This document shows, in pieces, positions 5,690 through 8,144 of a DNA stretch of 8,144 nucleotides; within the stretch, counting starts at the first letter, position 1, and every line of letters starts with the position of its first letter. This DNA is from Opitutia bacterium UBA7441 (lineage in GTDB: Bacteria; Verrucomicrobiota; Verrucomicrobiia; Opitutales; Coraliomargaritaceae). The position numbers and the translations under genes were made by a program. The notes beneath the pieces were generated by a model, which was given only the letters and a program-made list of their open reading frames with translations, had not been told where the DNA came from and searched no databases. The DNA is taken from the NCBI GenBank assembly GCA_002480015.1, contig DLQD01000003.1, positions 33,956-42,099 of the forward strand. The letters run 5' to 3'.

Positions 5690-6745
5690 ATGCGAGAAAT
5701 TCAAGAACTTACAAAAACAGTCGCTGACGGGCAAGACCTCTGCTCGGAACTGGCCGGGAACGCGGCGTCCCTTTTGGCATCGACCTCGGTTGAGCCTGCG
5801 GCGAAAGAGGCTTTCCTGATCGCTTTGCATGATAAAGGAGAGACGGCGACAGAGGTGGCAGCTTTTGCCTCTGCTTTCCGTGCACTCGCAGTAGATCCGG
5901 GTGTCGACGCTTGGGCGCCTCGGGCGATCGATGTCTGTGGTACTGGAGGTGATGGTTCCAGTACTTTTAATATTTCGACCGCGGTGTCGTTCATTGTGGC
6001 AGCGGCCGGAGTGCCCGTCTTTAAGCATGGTAATCGCTCCATTACTTCAAAGTGCGGCAGTGCAGATTTGATCGAGGCACTGGGAGTGCGCTTGGATGCG
6101 CCTCACGAGGTACTGCGCGAGTCCTTGAATACGCTTAATTTCTGCTTCTTTTTCGCGCCGGCTTTTCATCCAGCTTTCAGGGAGATCATGCCAGTAAGGA
6201 AGGCGCTGGCCGTCTCTGGGCGTCGCTCGATTTTCAATTTGCTGGGGCCATTGATCAATCCCGGGCGTCCCGCCTATCAGCTATTAGGTGTCTTCGCGGA
6301 TCGATGGGTCGAGCCGATTGCCAATGCACTGCATACCATGGGCCTAAAGGCTGGGTTGGTGGCTCATTGCACACCTGGTGTCGGAATGGCTCTGGATGAG
6401 TTGAGCTGTGCGGGGCACAATCATGTCGCTGGCTTCGGGCAACTAAAATCTGTAAGGAGCAATCTACTGCCCGAAGAAGCGAGCCTGGCTCCGTGCGATC
6501 TAGATTCCCTTCGGGGCGGCGATGTGGAGGGTAATGTGGGCATCCTTCACGCGCTCCTCGATGGGGACGAGTCTGTCTCACAGGGCTTGCTGGATAGTAT
6601 CCTACTCAATGCCGGTGCCGCTTTCTGGATCGCGAATCAGGCGAAAGATCTTCAGAGTGGTGTCGCATTAGCTCGTCAAATGATTAATTCCGGGCGTGCG
6701 AAGCAATGGCTTCGAGACGTACAGTCCTTCTATAATCAGGTTTAA
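5690..6745 (+). CDS. trpD: Anthranilate phosphoribosyltransferase
   Basis: 351 residues, normal for the family. It joins anthranilate and PRPP to give phosphoribosyl-anthranilate, the second step of tryptophan synthesis, in the cytosol. An N-terminal helical domain is followed by the PRPP loop CGTGGDGSSTFN (83-94), KHGNR (112-116) with the TSKCGSAD stretch (119-126), a FAPAFHPA segment, FNLLGPLINP, and the Mg-binding Asp236-Glu237 in ALDELS. Two small departures from typical TrpD: Cys122 replaces the more usual Ser in the SKSGSAD block, and about three residues appear inserted before the RRSIFN motif (KALAVSGRRS rather than a short LG-x-RT). The catalytic signature is intact, so TrpD is favoured over other members of the fold such as pyrimidine-nucleoside phosphorylase or TrpD2. 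No other trp gene is in the window. It is followed 11 nt later by glmM, probably in one transcript. Confidence 0.93.
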   Translation: MREIQELTKTVADGQDLCSELAGNAASLLASTSVEPAAKEAFLIALHDKGETATEVAAFASAFRALAVDPGVDAWAPRAIDVCGTGGDGSSTFNISTAVSFIVAAAGVPVFKHGNRSITSKCGSADLIEALGVRLDAPHEVLRESLNTLNFCFFFAPAFHPAFREIMPVRKALAVSGRRSIFNLLGPLINPGRPAYQLLGVFADRWVEPIANALHTMGLKAGLVAHCTPGVGMALDELSCAGHNHVAGFGQLKSVRSNLLPEEASLAPCDLDSLRGGDVEGNVGILHALLDGDESVSQGLLDSILLNAGAAFWIANQAKDLQSGVALARQMINSGRAKQWLRDVQSFYNQV

Positions 6746-6756
6746 ATTAGTAATCT

Positions 6757-8109
6757 ATGGCTAAATATTTTGGAACAGATGGGATCAGAGGACGCTTTGG
6801 CGATCCTTGCATGTGCCCAGGGTTCGCCTACCGCCTAGGCTGTGCTCTGGGGAATTATCTGCTGCAGACGCGGCCTGGAAAGTCGCATTTTGTAGTCGTC
6901 GGGCGGGATACTCGCTCGAGTGGTATCGAGATATGTGATGCATTAATTGCTGGTTTGAACCAGCACGAAGTCTATGTGCATCACGCGAATATCGTCCCAA
7001 CGCCCGCAGTGGCCAAGGCTGTTTTGGATCAGCAAGCGGACTTCGGCATCGCGGTGACTGCTTCGCATAATCCACCTAGCGATAATGGAATAAAATTGTT
7101 TGACCATTTAGCGTGCAAGTTGGATCCCGACGAAGAGATCGCCATCGAGTCACTCTTGGATGAAGAACCGGCCGCACCCGAGGAATTACCGCTCCCCAAG
7201 TCGTATCCCTTGGATGCCGCTTCGTTTTACGTGAATTATCTTCGATCCCTCATGGATCAGCATTGCCTCTCCGATTGGAGCGTTGTCTTAGATCTTGCCA
7301 ATGGTGCGACAGTTGAGACGTCTCCTTCTGTATTCCGTCGATGGGGAGCGTCTCTTTATCTGATAGGTGATTCACCGAATGGTGAGAATATTAATGTGAA
7401 GGTCGGCAGTGAACGTCCCGAACTCCTTGCTCAAGCGGTCGTCGAGCAAAAGGCAATGATCGGTATTGCACACGATGGCGACGGTGATCGTCTGGTGGTT
7501 TGCGATGAGACGGGCACGATTGTGGATGGTGACATACTACTCGGCTTGTTTGGTCGCTATGCCATGCAAGCCGGGGCGCTTCAGTCCGGCACCCTTGTGG
7601 CAACTATTCACAGTAACCTTGGGCTCGATCGAGCCATGCGAGAAGTGGACGGTCGAGTCGAACGTGTGGATGTCGGAGACCGTAATGTTGCTAAACGCAT
7701 GCGCGAGATCGGTGCCAATATTGGCGGAGAGTCTTCCGGCCATATTATTTTTTCTGATTTTGCCACGACAGGAGATGGCCTTCTGGCAGCTGTTAAAATC
7801 ATCGATCTCATGCGCAAGACAGGCAAATTACTTTCCGAATTGCGACAAGAGGTGGTTTTATTCCCTCAGCGCACGGTGAACCTACGTGTTACCCAAAAGC
7901 TGCCGCTGGGCGAATTAGAGCACCTCAACGCTGCGATTCTCAAGGCCGAATTAAATTTTGGAGACGAAGGTCGTGTCTTGGTGCGTTACTCTGGCACGGA
8001 GCCCAAATTGAGGATTTTGGTCGAGGGCCGCGAAGACGGTCCCGTTCTCGAAGCTCTCAAGAGCATTGAGAGTGCTGCCCGGAAAGATTTGGATGTAATT
8101 GATCATTGA
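6757..8109 (+). CDS. glmM: Phosphoglucosamine mutase
   Basis: 450 residues, full length. It converts glucosamine-6-phosphate to glucosamine-1-phosphate, leading to UDP-GlcNAc for peptidoglycan, LPS and other polysaccharides, in the cytosol. The four alpha-D-phosphohexomutase signatures are present: start KYFGTDGIRGRFGD, phosphoserine loop TASHNPPSDNGIK with catalytic Ser103, metal loop DGDGDR (240-245), sugar-binding GGESSGH (323-329), and phosphate-binding RYSGTEPKLR (410-419). The SNLGLD, VGDRNVAKRM and TTGDGLLAA blocks point to GlmM rather than phosphomannomutase. GGESSGH has Ser where GlmM usually has Gln (GGEQSGH). It starts 11 nt after trpD with no Shine-Dalgarno sequence. A TATAAT hexamer at 6731-6736 inside the end of trpD could be an internal -10, but no -35 accompanies it. 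No terminator is visible in the 35 bases left after its stop. Confidence 0.96.
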   Translation: MAKYFGTDGIRGRFGDPCMCPGFAYRLGCALGNYLLQTRPGKSHFVVVGRDTRSSGIEICDALIAGLNQHEVYVHHANIVPTPAVAKAVLDQQADFGIAVTASHNPPSDNGIKLFDHLACKLDPDEEIAIESLLDEEPAAPEELPLPKSYPLDAASFYVNYLRSLMDQHCLSDWSVVLDLANGATVETSPSVFRRWGASLYLIGDSPNGENINVKVGSERPELLAQAVVEQKAMIGIAHDGDGDRLVVCDETGTIVDGDILLGLFGRYAMQAGALQSGTLVATIHSNLGLDRAMREVDGRVERVDVGDRNVAKRMREIGANIGGESSGHIIFSDFATTGDGLLAAVKIIDLMRKTGKLLSELRQEVVLFPQRTVNLRVTQKLPLGELEHLNAAILKAELNFGDEGRVLVRYSGTEPKLRILVEGREDGPVLEALKSIESAARKDLDVIDH

Positions 8110-8144
8110 CCCTACGCCCTTTAATAAAAAGCTCTGGATACCTT

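Noticed and set aside
6731..6736. Perfect TATAAT hexamer just before glmM
   Set aside because: It is the Tyr-Asn codon pair at the end of trpD and has no recognisable -35 at 16-18 bp; likely coincidence.
7466..7879. 137-residue ORF in another frame inside glmM, and several minus-strand ORFs across trpD and glmM
   Set aside because: They overlap clearly conserved catalytic blocks of TrpD and GlmM and show no domain features of their own.

Overview
This window looks like bacterial chromosome from a Gram-negative with an elaborate envelope. The best guess is a marine Verrucomicrobiota of the Opitutae (Puniceicoccales/Coraliomargarita type). That placement is an inference from the style of the proteins and from the almost complete lack of Shine-Dalgarno sequences. 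It was not tested by any search. Six genes fill nearly the whole window. There are no tRNA, rRNA, CRISPR or insertion-sequence signals.

Left part (1-4536, + strand): a compact exopolysaccharide export module. In order it holds an outer-membrane beta-barrel of the putative beta-barrel porin 2 (BBP2) type (159-1436), a short periplasmic polysaccharide export (OPX/Wza-like) protein with one export domain and one SLBB domain (1503-2165), and a Wzc-type chain-length regulator fused to a bacterial tyrosine autokinase (2184-4484). An intrinsic terminator hairpin lies between the barrel gene and the OPX gene, ending only 5 nt before the OPX start codon. A second, stronger terminator closes the module at 4505-4536. 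The OPX protein has no visible outer-membrane-spanning segment, so the barrel is the natural candidate for the outer-membrane pore. No glycosyltransferase, flippase, polymerase or tyrosine phosphatase is present.

Middle (4535-5560, - strand): undecaprenyl-diphosphatase uppP, convergent with the kinase gene and sharing the terminator region. It carries an unusual N-terminal signal peptide and an extra loop. A 129-bp divergent intergenic region follows, with a TATAAA box just before trpD and a short perfect dyad.

Right part (5690-8109, + strand): trpD (anthranilate phosphoribosyltransferase) and glmM (phosphoglucosamine mutase), 11 nt apart and probably co-transcribed. GlmM supplies GlcN-1-P for UDP-GlcNAc and UppP regenerates the undecaprenyl phosphate carrier. 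Both therefore feed the same envelope and polysaccharide economy as the export module, while trpD is a tryptophan gene without its usual partners.

The most unusual items are the Gly/Tyr low-complexity head of the tyrosine kinase (25 Gly and 9 Tyr in 38 residues) beside a Gly-rich linker in its OPX partner, the terminator placed on top of the OPX translation start, the signal-peptide-bearing UppP, and a probable leaderless trpD transcript. I did not find a wholly new system. The best candidate for one is the barrel + short OPX + Gly/Tyr-headed kinase export machine.
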